Positions 16,469 through 25,673 of a stretch of 59,873 nt of DNA are shown piece after piece. Positions within the stretch are counted from its first letter, which is position 1, and each line of letters starts with the position of its first letter. The position numbers and the translations under genes are program-made. Source of the DNA: Glaciimonas sp. (GTDB taxonomy: Bacteria > Pseudomonadota > Gammaproteobacteria > Burkholderiales > Burkholderiaceae_D); contig JABBOY010000017.1 in the NCBI GenBank assembly GCA_012927585.1, forward strand, positions 1 to 59,873, read 5' to 3'. Below the pieces are notes generated by a model. It saw nothing but the letters and a program-made list of their open reading frames with translations. It searched no databases and was not told the origin of the DNA.

Positions 16469-17701
16469 TTACCACCAAGCTTCGACTTGGAAACCGACAG
16501 TGCTGCCGTTGGTGCTAGAGCCGAATACACCGGTAGAAGACAACGCGTCGCCTGCCCTTGCGGAAACTTGCGCGGCATCGTTCCATTTTGCGTAGGTGTA
16601 ATAAGCGCGCAGTACCGGGCGTGACCAGAAACCGTTGCCAGCGGACAATTGCGGTGCAATTGTGAATTTGGTCAGGTGCCGGGTAGCTTGCCCATCAGGC
16701 TTCACGCTGTCATAGCCCAGCTCCGTTGCCAGGCTATAGTTGTCGGCGAAATGGTAGATAGGGCGTACACCGATCGATGTCCACTTGGTATGGTTTGACA
16801 AGAGCGCATCTTTTTTATCTTCATAGACAAAAGTACCCATGCCTGACCACTTGGTGCCAGCCGGCTGCACCATGATTTGCTCAGTGATGCGGAATACCGA
16901 GTCATCCTTATTCGCGCCAAAGTTGATGCCGCCAGTACCTGTGCCGCTGCCCCGTCCATACTGGATTGCAACTTTATTGAAACCGCCGAGCAAATTGCCC
17001 TGGGTGTGCATTACCGTCAACAGGCTGCCATTGGCGATCTCGGCCGCGCCGGTGGCGACGCGTTTTTGATTCAACTGAACACCCAGAGTCAACTCGCCGT
17101 CCGGATTGACCTTGATGCCGGAAAAGCGGAAATCATGAGCGAGTGCAGTGCGCTTGCTGTCGTTTTCATCTGCATTGCGGATCAACGCATAAGCCAATTT
17201 TGTCGCACCCAGATCGATATTTTCGATGCCGGCGCCGGGGCCGCTGTTGTTCCAGAAATAGTAATCGGTGATATGCACATCCTGGCGATCATAATAGCGC
17301 TTGCCGACCCAGGCTTTGGCTTTGGAGAATGCGCCGGTACCGATGTTTTCAGCAACCGCATTCATTTCGCGCCAGGACGGACTGAATTGTTCCCAATCCT
17401 GGTTTTGGTTGACGACGAATGCCAGACGGGTATTGACGCGAATGCCAAAACCGTCCTGCCCCTTGTAAGCTTGTCCGCCAAGCGCGAGTTCGCCGTAGGT
17501 TTCGCATTCATTGCCCAGGCGATATTTGGAACTTGCGCCTGCCAGTCCGAAACAGGCTTCCTTGCCGCCCTGGCTGGCGCTGCCAAAGCCGGAACGGAAA
17601 TAGCCACCGAAATCGATCGGCGATGGCATCGCGGCCTGTGCTACAGATGCGGCGAATGCCAACGCTACTGCAGCCGGCAAAGTTTTTAATATATGGCTCA
17701 T
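16469..17701 (-). CDS. lamB: Maltoporin LamB, outer-membrane maltodextrin channel
   Basis: The protein has 410 residues with a clear signal peptide (MSHILKTLPAAVALAFAASVAQA). The mature start IDFGGYFRSGFGSASQGGKEACFGLAGA is typical of LamB, as are LGNECETYGELALG, KAWVGKRYYDRQDVHITDYYFWNNSGPGAG and the C-terminal VGFQVEAWW, whose last residue Trp is the usual outer-membrane porin ending. It forms a trimeric channel for maltodextrins. It is the first gene of the leftward maltodextrin operon, so the upstream region 17702-18411 should hold its promoter. Confidence 0.96.
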   Translation of the reverse strand: MSHILKTLPAAVALAFAASVAQAAMPSPIDFGGYFRSGFGSASQGGKEACFGLAGASSKYRLGNECETYGELALGGQAYKGQDGFGIRVNTRLAFVVNQNQDWEQFSPSWREMNAVAENIGTGAFSKAKAWVGKRYYDRQDVHITDYYFWNNSGPGAGIENIDLGATKLAYALIRNADENDSKRTALAHDFRFSGIKVNPDGELTLGVQLNQKRVATGAAEIANGSLLTVMHTQGNLLGGFNKVAIQYGRGSGTGTGGINFGANKDDSVFRITEQIMVQPAGTKWSGMGTFVYEDKKDALLSNHTKWTSIGVRPIYHFADNYSLATELGYDSVKPDGQATRHLTKFTIAPQLSAGNGFWSRPVLRAYYTYAKWNDAAQVSARAGDALSSTGVFGSSTNGSTVGFQVEAWW

Positions 17702-18411
17702 TATTTTGTCTCCTGTGTTTTAAGAAAATCGTGCCTAAACAACTCTTTTTTGCCTGTGATCCGTCAGCAGTTCAGAACTTGGACCCAATGCATTACTTCG
17801 AGTCAAAGCCGGAGCTACCTCACCTGCTTCCTGCTCCTCCTGCGCCATCGCTTCGGATAAGTGATGCCAATGAAGTCTTCAGGCATTCGTTAGATGCGAT
17901 ACAAAATAATCATTAATTTTGTAGTATCTAACAATTGCATTGCTTCATAAAACTATTATTTTTAATATTTTATTGTAGTTTTACTAGATTATGAAATAAT
18001 TTTTACACATTATTTTTATTTTTTCTACATAAAAATATAAAATAGCCGTTTTATATTCTTAAAAATAAAATTTTGTTGCTTTATTGTCGATAGTTATCAT
18101 TAAAATGTACTATTACTACAAGTAGTTTAGATACAATTGATTTATGCTTTAAAATGTTGTTTATATAAATTTTTTACCTGAAATGTCTGGTACAAGTGGC
18201 TGAGTGGAGCCGCCAAAGCGCCGTAGGTGCAAGCGTGAAGTGGGGCGGGATTGCACTATCACGGTGGGGGCGATTGTGAATACGCAGCACTGCCAGATGC
18301 GATACCTTGAACTACTGTTAGTAAGCCAAGACTGGTGCCGGCAGTACCGCAGCGTTATTCGCAACGTCAATTTGATTAAATTTTGTTTATTTGAAAATAA
18401 TGGAGAGAACC
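17702..18411. promoter_or_regulatory. AT-rich divergent regulatory region with HexR-like boxes
   Basis: These 710 bp lie between lamB and the rightward SHOCT-domain gene and are markedly AT-rich at 17900-18170. Two boxes resemble the recurring 15-bp motif: TGTAGTTTTACTAGA (17974-17988) and TGTACTATTACTACA (18106-18120), with a weaker half-matching one at 17920-17934. No gene is supported; short frames here lack family features. The region probably controls lamB and perhaps the glucokinase unit on the other side. Confidence 0.55.
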
Positions 18412-19290
18412 ATGATGCATTTACACCCGGGTAATTCGCCACGTTTGGCATTGCGCCTAGTGCCAGCGTTGTTGTGCGGCATCATGGCATGGACTAATCC
18501 GGTTTCGGCAGCAACCCGGCCTACTGAATTTACGACGCGTTATGCGGCATGTACGCCTTGTCTGCCGCAGGATCTGGCGTGGGCGGACGGCGAGTTCGAC
18601 CAGGTGCATCTGGTAATGGAACCCGCTACAGTGCGCCGCGTGCAGCCCCGAACCTTATCTGCGGAAGCGCTCAAGAAAGCGCTAGCATCATTGCAATATG
18701 TAGCCGGGCAGAAAATTAAACCCTTGCTGGATGAGTCGGCGGCAGAGAATCTGGCGCGCGGCATTGCGACTGCGATGGCAAAAGCCAGCCCGGAGCAGGA
18801 TGCAATTTTCATGATTACCAGCAGGGAGGGGAGTGGTATCTTCGCCCCCATGTTTGGTAACAGCGGACGGGTCTTTATGGATGAACGCGGCTTGAATCTG
18901 ATTATGGGAGAAGCCCATGTCGATTTCCTTGGCTCCTATCGGGCGACTAGAATGGTGCGCCCATTTGAATTTGGTAGCCGTAACCGATCGTCCAGAGTCG
19001 CGTTAAGCGCCAATGATCTGTTGCAAGCGAGAACTGATTGGGTAGTCATACCGCTGCCGGCAGACGATGGCGGGAACCCTGTGCAACACAGTGCCAATAC
19101 GCAGCCGCCTTCTTCCGAAAAGTCCACAGTGAATGACGTGAGGTCGACGCCGGTGCCATTGGCACATGATCAACCGTACTACGTTGCGCAGGAGGAACGC
19201 ATGAAGAGCCTCAAGCGCTTGCGCGATCAGGATTTAATTAACGAAGAAGAGTATCAAGCCAAAAGGAAAGAAATTCTGGGTGCATGGTAA
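18412..19290 (+). CDS. Secreted protein of unknown function with C-terminal SHOCT domain
   Basis: ATG 18412 follows GGAGAG at good spacing and gives 292 residues. A signal peptide ends at about residue 33 (NPVSA). The mature part has a CxxC motif (AACTPCLP), a middle domain of about 190 residues that I do not recognise, a Pro/Ser-rich linker, and a C-terminal SHOCT motif (RMKSLKRLRDQDLINEEEYQAKR split over two helices). SHOCT domains occur at protein ends and are thought to aid oligomerisation. It lies 180 bp before the first glucokinase-RpiR gene and may share its transcript. No function is proposed. Confidence 0.75.
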   Translation: MMHLHPGNSPRLALRLVPALLCGIMAWTNPVSAATRPTEFTTRYAACTPCLPQDLAWADGEFDQVHLVMEPATVRRVQPRTLSAEALKKALASLQYVAGQKIKPLLDESAAENLARGIATAMAKASPEQDAIFMITSREGSGIFAPMFGNSGRVFMDERGLNLIMGEAHVDFLGSYRATRMVRPFEFGSRNRSSRVALSANDLLQARTDWVVIPLPADDGGNPVQHSANTQPPSSEKSTVNDVRSTPVPLAHDQPYYVAQEERMKSLKRLRDQDLINEEEYQAKRKEILGAW

Positions 19291-19470
19291 GTAATTCCAA
19301 GTCACAGTAAATAGAACGCCGCGTTACAAGGCCTTGCCGTGTTATTGATCCGGCCCCAGCTATCATGTTGTGGCTATGTAAAGCACGACCTGCGGCCACG
19401 CAGCTTGTTCTCATTTTTAATACAAACTGGAATTAATGGCTTTACTTCCTCCCATTTTTATATAGTCACA

Positions 19471-21348
19471 ATGAATAACGAATCCGAAACCACACCTAAA
19501 AATAGCCGAACAGCTTTCGCTGACGGACCGAGATTGCTGGCTGATATCGGTGCCACCCACGCGCGCTTCGCGCTGGAAACTGCCCCGGGCACATTCCAGT
19601 CGGTACAGGTTTTGAAATGCGACGATTACACCGGAATCGAGCCTTTGCTGCAGGCTTACCTTGGCAGTCATCCAAACTTGAAGCTGCATCATGCTGCGTT
19701 TGCGATCGCTAATCCCATTGATGGCGATCAGGTAAAAATGACCAATCGCGACTGGGCCTTTTCGATCGAGGCAGTCCGGCGCAAGCTCAATTTTCACACG
19801 CTGCTGATCGTCAACGACTTTACTGCGCTAGCGATGTCCTTGCCGGGTTTATCGGCAAGTGACCGCATGCAAGTCGGTGGCGGCACACCAGCCAGCAATG
19901 CAGTTATCGGTCTGCTTGGCCCCGGCACAGGCTTGGGTGTGTCGGGCCTGATCCCGACGGCGGACGGTTTTCTCACGCTCGGCAGTGAGGGGGGACATGT
20001 CAATTTTGCACCCAGTAACGAGCGCGAGATGGCGATTCTGCAATACGCCTGGAAAGAATGGCCGCATGTATCCACTGAAAGGCTGATTTCAGGGCCCGGC
20101 CTGGAGTTGATTTATAGGGCTCTGGCGCAGAGAAATCAGGTCGTTGTCGCGGCCCGCAATGCACAGGACATCCTGCACAGTGCATTGGATCAGGGTAATG
20201 CACTGAGTATAGAAACCCTGGAGTGCTTTTGTGGCATGCTGGGCGGGATCAGTGCCAACTTGGCCGTGACCCTGGGGGCGTTTGGCGGAATCTTCATCGG
20301 TGGTGGGATTGTGCCACGGATGGGTGAGTGGTTTGCCAGCTCGCCTTTTCGATCCAGTTTCGAGGCGAAAGGGCGTTTTTCCAGTTACCTGGCGCGCATT
20401 CCGACCTATGTCATCACAACCCCAAACCCGGCTTTTAAAGGTGTTGCCGCTATTTTGTCGGAACATCTGCGTGGCCGTACAGGGGCCAACACGCTGATGG
20501 ACCGTATTCAGCATCTGCAGGTTGACCTGACTCCAGCCGAGCAAAGGGTTGCTGCATTGGTGTTGGAGCAGCCACGCTCAATGCTCAATGAACCGATTAA
20601 CGAAATTGCACGTCTGGCCGAAGTCAGCCAGCCAACCGTGATCCGTTTTTGCCGTTCGCTCGGATTTCAGGGTCTGGCCGATTTCAAGCTCAAGTTCGCC
20701 AGCAGCCTGACCGGCACCATTCCAGTGCGACACAGCCAAGTACGCATGACCGACAGCACCCATGACCTGAGCGCGAAGGTGATCGACAATACCGTTTCCG
20801 CCATCCTGAAATTCCGCGATCAACTGGATGTGCAGTCACTTGATCGTGCCATATTGTTGCTGCGCAAGGCCAAACGGGTTGAGTTTTACGCGATGGGCAA
20901 CTCACGCGTGGTGGCGCTGGATGGCCAGCATAAGTTTTTCCGGTTTCGTATCCCGACCTCATCTTATGGCGACTCGCATTTATTCACCCTGGCGGCGGAG
21001 TTGTTGCAGCCGGGTGATGTCGTGATTGCCATTTCCAACTCCGGGAAACTGCCGGAATTGCTGAATGCAGTCGATGCAGCCCGCGCTGCCGGTGCGGACG
21101 TGATTGCGATTACGACCAGTCAATCGCCATTGTCCAAGAAAGCTAACATTTGCCTGGCGGTAGATCACACGGAAGACAGCGCAACATTCTTGTCGATGAT
21201 TTCCCGCATTTTGCAGTTGCTGGTAATCGATATACTGTCGGTCGGCATTTCAGTCGATGCCCAGAATGCAGAACTGATCGGCGAACATAAGAAAGACGGC
21301 TCTGATACGGATAACCGCCGCCTGCTGATCTCGCATCTGGATAGTTAG
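19471..21348 (+). CDS. glk: Glucokinase fused to RpiR-family transcriptional regulator (copy 1)
   Basis: ATG 19471 gives 625 residues. Residues about 18-335 are a glucokinase of the E. coli Glk type (FSIEAVRR, VNDFTALAMSLP with catalytic Asp, LLGPGTGLGVSGL, GSEGGHVNF). From about 345 there is an RpiR helix-turn-helix (LTPAEQRVAALVL, EVSQPTVIRFCRSLGF), then a SIS domain (about 470-600) that in HexR binds 2-keto-3-deoxy-6-phosphogluconate. The phosphate motif reads DIGATHARF where copy 2 has DIGGTNARF, which may weaken catalysis. Such fusions are known in Burkholderiales. The open frame extends upstream of the chosen start without family likeness. Confidence 0.93.
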   Translation: MNNESETTPKNSRTAFADGPRLLADIGATHARFALETAPGTFQSVQVLKCDDYTGIEPLLQAYLGSHPNLKLHHAAFAIANPIDGDQVKMTNRDWAFSIEAVRRKLNFHTLLIVNDFTALAMSLPGLSASDRMQVGGGTPASNAVIGLLGPGTGLGVSGLIPTADGFLTLGSEGGHVNFAPSNEREMAILQYAWKEWPHVSTERLISGPGLELIYRALAQRNQVVVAARNAQDILHSALDQGNALSIETLECFCGMLGGISANLAVTLGAFGGIFIGGGIVPRMGEWFASSPFRSSFEAKGRFSSYLARIPTYVITTPNPAFKGVAAILSEHLRGRTGANTLMDRIQHLQVDLTPAEQRVAALVLEQPRSMLNEPINEIARLAEVSQPTVIRFCRSLGFQGLADFKLKFASSLTGTIPVRHSQVRMTDSTHDLSAKVIDNTVSAILKFRDQLDVQSLDRAILLLRKAKRVEFYAMGNSRVVALDGQHKFFRFRIPTSSYGDSHLFTLAAELLQPGDVVIAISNSGKLPELLNAVDAARAAGADVIAITTSQSPLSKKANICLAVDHTEDSATFLSMISRILQLLVIDILSVGISVDAQNAELIGEHKKDGSDTDNRRLLISHLDS

Positions 21349-21379
21349 CTCTATGCAGCAGTTTTATGGAATGGTGGTT

Positions 21380-21817
21380 TCAATATCCAAGTGTAACAAT
21401 ACCAAGTTTATTGGCCCAGCATGCTGTAAAGTCAAAAGCGTCTACAGGAAGGAACAGTTCGGTTAGGCATTTCCAGTCCAGTGATTTTCCAGGTCTGGGG
21501 TTAAGTTTCCAAGTGATGTCGTCAAGCTGTTGTTGTGAGTAATAAGAGAGGTCAGACCCTTTTGGCAGATACTGCCGCAGCAAGCCATTGGTGTTTTCAT
21601 TGCGACCGCGCTTCTAGGGACTGTGCGGATGCGCGAAGTAGACTTTGATGCCGGTCTCTGCAGTGAGTTTCGCATGTTGTGCCATTTCACGCCCCTGGTC
21701 ATAGGTAAGTGAGCGGCGTATGTCCAGCGCTGCAAGATGGTGCCGAAGCTCCGGTGGTTGCCTGTGCGGTGCCGTTGTCGAGCTTGACCAGCGCGACGTA
21801 GAGGGTGGTGCGCTCGA
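21380..21817 (-). mobile_element. IS30-family transposase remnant (C-terminal part, broken)
   Basis: On the minus strand the pieces read [18 protein letters not shown], then after a frame change [16 protein letters not shown] and VYFAHPHSP, then an in-frame TAG, then KRG and NENTNGLLRQYLPKGSDLS up to LNPRPGKSLDWK. This is the catalytic C-terminal half of an IS30 transposase. The usual Trp after HSP has become a stop, and at least one frameshift lies near 21745. The N-terminal half is missing. The remnant directly abuts a hexR fragment at 21824. Confidence 0.8.
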
Positions 21818-21823
21818 CCAATC

Positions 21824-22010
21824 AACAGCACTTCCCTGCTACGCAGCGTACAACTGGTGCGCACAGGCGATTTCGGCACGACTGGCGCACCTGGTCATCC
21901 TGGCGGTGGGCCTGGCGCTAAAACGCGGACCGGAATTCCGCAAGAAAATGCAGGGAGCGCAAAAGGCCTTGCAGGAATTCGATATCCGGCTCGATACTTT
22001 CATGTGCTGA
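21824..22010 (+). pseudogene. hexR-like 3' fragment (RpiR SIS-domain C-terminus)
   Basis: The segment begins with codons for [17 protein letters not shown], then changes frame to ISARLAHLV followed by ILAVGLALKRGPEFRKKM, ending FDIRLDTFMC and TGA. This matches the end of the intact hexR at 37666-38520, also at DNA level, with an internal deletion of most of the SIS domain between the two parts. The 5' part of the gene is absent and the IS30 remnant sits in its place. It is a decayed second copy of hexR. Confidence 0.85.
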
Positions 22011-22029
22011 AACCAGTCCGCAGTAAATA

Positions 22030-23073
22030 TCAAGTGAAGGGGATTACGCGCCCTTCCTTACTGCTCAACATCGCACACTCGATAACCTTGATGACCTGCA
22101 GCGCCTCCGCGGCTGACACGGGAACCGGTCCGTTACCGCGAATGGCATTATTGATGCCTGCATAGTAGGACTGATACGACCCCGGCAATGATTCCAGCTT
22201 GCCGCTGATGTGCAGACCGTTATCGCCATGGGTGATCCGGCCATGGTAGTGCACATCCTCCTTGCCCCAGCCCGCATCGCCGGGGCACCGTCCCTGCTTC
22301 AGCGCGTCCTCCTGAGGGTCGATTCCGTATTTGATAAAGCTGCCTTTACTGCCATGCACCAGAAAGCGCGGCCCGGCCTGGCGCACGATCGCGCCGGAAT
22401 GCAGAATGACCTTCCTTACGCCGTAATCCAATATCAGATGAAAGTAGTCCGGCGAGAATGCGCCTGGCCGCTGCACACCAATGTCGGCAGAAATTTTCCT
22501 GGGCAAGCCGAATAGCTGCAATGCCTGATCGATGCTATGTGAACCCAGATCATACAAGCAGCCTGAACCCGGCAGATTCTGCTCGCGCCAACGGTTGCGC
22601 ACTTCCGGCCGATAACGATCAAAACGAATCTCGCAAGTGTTGATTTCGCCCAGAATGCCTGACGCGATGCAATGCCTGACGGTGAGGAAATCGCTATCCC
22701 ACCTACGGTTATGGAATACGCTAAGGACCAAATTGCGCTTCTCGGCAAACCGAACCAACTCATCGCCCTCTGCTGCGGTAATCGTAAATGGCTTTTCAAG
22801 AACCACATGCTTATTGGCGTTCAGCGCATCCATTGCCAGACTGTGATGCAGGACATTTGGCGTCGCGATCACTACCAGATCGACATCTGCCGCCCGAATC
22901 ACATCTCCGGCATCGGTCACTACAGCCACCTCAGGGAAAAGCTGGCGCACCCGCTCGGGGTTTGAACTGGCAATCCTGGATAGCTTCAATCCTTTTGCCA
23001 CTGCTATCAATGGCGCGTGAAAAGTGGTGCCAGAGTAGCCATAGCCTATCAAACCGACACGAATATAATCCAT
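22030..23073 (-). CDS. Gfo/Idh/MocA-family NAD(P)-dependent oxidoreductase
   Basis: This 347-residue protein starts with a Rossmann fold (VGLIGYGYSGTTFHAPLI) and includes the family's EKPFT motif (VVLEKPFTITAAEGD) with the catalytic Lys, then SVFHNRRWDSDF and GCLYDLGSHSIDQAL with the later active-site Asp and His. It is closest to the YdgJ/YhhX type. Substrates of the family are sugars or inositols, and this one cannot be named from sequence. GGAG lies 8 bases before the ATG. It is divergent from the aldo/keto reductase and follows the hexR fragment by 20 bp. Confidence 0.92.
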   Translation of the reverse strand: MDYIRVGLIGYGYSGTTFHAPLIAVAKGLKLSRIASSNPERVRQLFPEVAVVTDAGDVIRAADVDLVVIATPNVLHHSLAMDALNANKHVVLEKPFTITAAEGDELVRFAEKRNLVLSVFHNRRWDSDFLTVRHCIASGILGEINTCEIRFDRYRPEVRNRWREQNLPGSGCLYDLGSHSIDQALQLFGLPRKISADIGVQRPGAFSPDYFHLILDYGVRKVILHSGAIVRQAGPRFLVHGSKGSFIKYGIDPQEDALKQGRCPGDAGWGKEDVHYHGRITHGDNGLHISGKLESLPGSYQSYYAGINNAIRGNGPVPVSAAEALQVIKVIECAMLSSKEGRVIPFT

Positions 23074-23313
23074 GACTGATACTCCAGTTGTTTGCGACCA
23101 GGGACGAGGGTAATTATTTTGCCGATTGGCATCTTGCTCTAGCGCCTGTATTTACACTCGGATGGCATACGAGATGCGCAATCGAGGTAGCTCTATATGA
23201 TAACAATCTGCTGCCATCTTGACGCACGCTTTTCGCATGCGCATCCAGTGAATGCCCGTAAGACTCGGCTTTGATTCGGTGTACACTGCAGCCCCTTTAA
23301 GCAAAAACCAGCC

Positions 23314-24216
23314 ATGGAAACACCTCGCATCCAGATTGCGCCAAACGGCCCTGAATTTTCCCGTGTGGTACTTGGGCTATGGCGCCTCAGTGAATGGCAA
23401 TTGACGCCCAATGAGCGTCTGACCTTGCTTGAGCAGTACCTGGCGCTGGGCATCACGAGCATTGACCATGCCGATATCTATGGCGATTACGATTGCGAAA
23501 ACCTGTTCGGTGAAGCACTATCTATGGCACCCTGCCTGCGGGAGCGAATCGAAATCATCAGCAAATGCGGCATCAAGCTGGTGTCAGCGAAGCACCCGGG
23601 ATATCAGTTAAAGCACTACGACACCAGTCGCGCGCACATCATTGCTTCGGTCGAGCGTTCCCTGTCCAACCTGCGCACCGATTACCTGGACTTATTGCTG
23701 ATTCATCGGCCTGATCCGCTGCTGGAGGCGGACGAGGTAGCAGAGGCGTTCCGCCTACTGCAACAGGCTGGCAAGGTGCGCCATTTCGGCGTGTCCAACT
23801 TCACACCGGCGCAATTCGATTTGCTGGCTTCGCGTTTTCCGCTGGTGACGAATCAGCTTGAATTATCAACAATACATCATGATGCGCTGCAGGATGGCAC
23901 GCTCGACCAATGCCAGCGCCTGTCGATCGCACCGATGATCTGGTCGGCACTCGCCGGCGGGCGCCTGTTCAGCGAGCACAGCCCCCGCGCGCAACGGGTG
24001 CGCGTGGCGCTGGCAGCAATCGCTGCAGAACTCGGCGTATCGGAGGCAGCCATCGCCTATGCCTGGATACTGCGGCATCCTGCCAGGCCGCTGATTCTGA
24101 CCGGTTCGCACCGCATCGACGCGATGCGTGAAGCGGTCACCGCCACCCGCATCGGGCTGTCGCGTGCGCAGTGGTTCGCCATCTGGAGCGCGGCAACCGG
24201 CAGCGAAGTACTCTGA
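23314..24216 (+). CDS. Aldo/keto reductase (YdhF-like)
   Basis: The protein is 300 residues long. The barrel shows GITSIDHADIYGDYDCENLFG, with the catalytic Asp and Tyr, KCGI in which the usual Lys of the tetrad is kept, LLLIHRPDPLLEADEVAEAF with the catalytic His, and HFGVSNFTPAQFDLL. It resembles E. coli YdhF, an NADPH-dependent reductase of unknown substrate. The gene is divergent from the Gfo/Idh/MocA gene, so the two may act on the same sugar-derived compound, though this is only a guess from position. Confidence 0.92.
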   Translation: METPRIQIAPNGPEFSRVVLGLWRLSEWQLTPNERLTLLEQYLALGITSIDHADIYGDYDCENLFGEALSMAPCLRERIEIISKCGIKLVSAKHPGYQLKHYDTSRAHIIASVERSLSNLRTDYLDLLLIHRPDPLLEADEVAEAFRLLQQAGKVRHFGVSNFTPAQFDLLASRFPLVTNQLELSTIHHDALQDGTLDQCQRLSIAPMIWSALAGGRLFSEHSPRAQRVRVALAAIAAELGVSEAAIAYAWILRHPARPLILTGSHRIDAMREAVTATRIGLSRAQWFAIWSAATGSEVL

Positions 24217-24553
24217 ATCAGCGATCTCGCGATTGAAAGCGACTGCCAGTCCGGCGGACTAGTCCGGTAATACAGGAAGACCACGCCCTTGAATCATTGC
24301 CGTCATTTCTTGAAGAAGGTTGCACGTCTCGTCCCGAGTAAGATTCGCACCCTCTGACTGGCTCACAGCGCCACCCCGACCCATGTTAGTCATTTGGCAA
24401 TACTTTTGCGTCAATCAGTCAACCAATTAGTTGGACCGGCCTACGGCCGGTAATAAACACTGTTGGGAGGGGTTTGAATCCCCTTCCAACAAGTCGCTCC
24501 TGCGTCGCTCACCACCCTGAAGGACGGGGTTTGAACCCTAGTCAGTTTTTTGA
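24217..24553. other. Intergenic region with two strong hairpins after gtsD
   Basis: These 337 bp lie between the converging aldo/keto reductase and gtsD genes. One hairpin is ACCGGCC-TAC-GGCCGGT (24436-24452). The second is TGTTGGGAGGGG, loop TTTGAAT, CCCCTTCCAACA (24462-24492), with a 12-bp stem and one G-T pair. Neither has a T-run after it. They may still act in ending or stabilising the gts transcript from the right. The GGGGTTTGAATCCCC part looks like a tRNA T-arm, but no complete tRNA can be folded. Confidence 0.45.
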
Positions 24554-25663
24554 TCAAGACAAACGCTCTCCGCTGTCTGGATCGAACAGGGTCGCCTTGG
24601 ACAGATCGAACAGCAGCGTCATTGACGCACCGGCATGCACCGCTTCACGCGGATGAACCCGGCAGGTGACGGCGGCGTCGTTGAGTCTGGTCGTAATCAG
24701 TGTGTCCGGCCCAGTAGGCTCGGTCAACTCGACGCGGCACTGCAGCAGTTGACCTGTTTCGCTGTGCGCGCTGCGGGTGTCGGTGATTTGTTCCGGGCGT
24801 ATGCCAAAAATCACCTTGCGGCCTATATGTGCTCGCAATTTCTCCAGTGAAAACGGCAGGGGCACTTCAGTCTTCACGCCGGCATTGTCGATCACAGTGC
24901 TGACTTTGCCGTCTTGCTCGTTGAGTGTGCAGTGCACGAAGTTCATCGAGGGCGAGCCGATGAAGCCGGCTACGAACAGGTTGGCCGGGTTGTCGTAGAT
25001 GTCCTGAGGCGCGCCGAATTGCTGCACCACGCCATCTTTCATGACGGCGATGCGGTCGCCCATGGTCATGGCTTCGATCTGGTCATGGGTGACGTAGACG
25101 ATGGTGGTGCCCATTTTTTGGTGCATCAGCTTAATTTCAGCGCGCATTTCGACCCGCAGCTTAGCATCCAGATTCGACAACGGCTCATCGAACAGGAACA
25201 GCGATGGCTTGCGTGCCAGCGCCCGGCCCATGGCGACACGCTGGCGCTGGCCGCCGGACAACTGGCCGGGCTTGCGGTCCAGCAGATGGGTAATCTGCAG
25301 GGTTTCCGCCACCCGCCTGACGGTTTCTTTCTGCTCGGCTTTCGGTACCTTCTTCACGCTCAGGCCGAATGCGATGTTTTCGCGCACCGTCATCGACGGA
25401 TACAGCGCGTAGGACTGGAACACCATGGCGATGTCACGGTCTTTCGGCGCAAGGTCATTGACGACCCGATCGCCGAAGCGAATTTCACCCGAAGTGACGC
25501 TTTCCAGCCCGGCAATCATGTTCAAGAGAGTCGATTTTCCAGAGCCTGAGCCGCCGACCAGAATCAGAAACTGACCGTCTTCAACTTCAATGTCAATCCC
25601 TTTGAGGACTTCAACGCCATTGTTATAGCTTTTGCGTACATTACGTATGGATAAACTAGACAC
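24554..25663 (-). CDS. gtsD: Glucose ABC transporter ATPase (UgpC/MalK type)
   Basis: This 369-residue ATPase has Walker A GGSGSGKST (37-45), MVFQSYALYPSM, signature LSGGQ near 134, Walker B LFLFDEP and VTHDQIEAMT, followed by the MalK-type C-terminal regulatory domain. It lies 10 bp after gtsC, in the same direction, so it powers the GtsBC permease for glucose. It closely resembles the MalK at 13602-14681 but belongs to the UgpC group that often serves several sugar systems. Confidence 0.93.
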   Translation of the reverse strand: MSSLSIRNVRKSYNNGVEVLKGIDIEVEDGQFLILVGGSGSGKSTLLNMIAGLESVTSGEIRFGDRVVNDLAPKDRDIAMVFQSYALYPSMTVRENIAFGLSVKKVPKAEQKETVRRVAETLQITHLLDRKPGQLSGGQRQRVAMGRALARKPSLFLFDEPLSNLDAKLRVEMRAEIKLMHQKMGTTIVYVTHDQIEAMTMGDRIAVMKDGVVQQFGAPQDIYDNPANLFVAGFIGSPSMNFVHCTLNEQDGKVSTVIDNAGVKTEVPLPFSLEKLRAHIGRKVIFGIRPEQITDTRSAHSETGQLLQCRVELTEPTGPDTLITTRLNDAAVTCRVHPREAVHAGASMTLLFDLSKATLFDPDSGERLS

Positions 25664-25673
25664 GCTTAACTCC

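Noticed and set aside
16414-16659. Longer start for the alpha-glucosidase
   Set aside because: The extension would overlap the lamB coding sequence by about 190 bp and has no likeness to the family; the ATG at 16413 fits the known N-terminus.
24450-24530. Possible tRNA gene suggested by GGTTTGAATCC and GGTTTGAACCC
   Set aside because: Only T-arm-like stems are present. No matching acceptor stem, D-arm or anticodon arm could be laid out.
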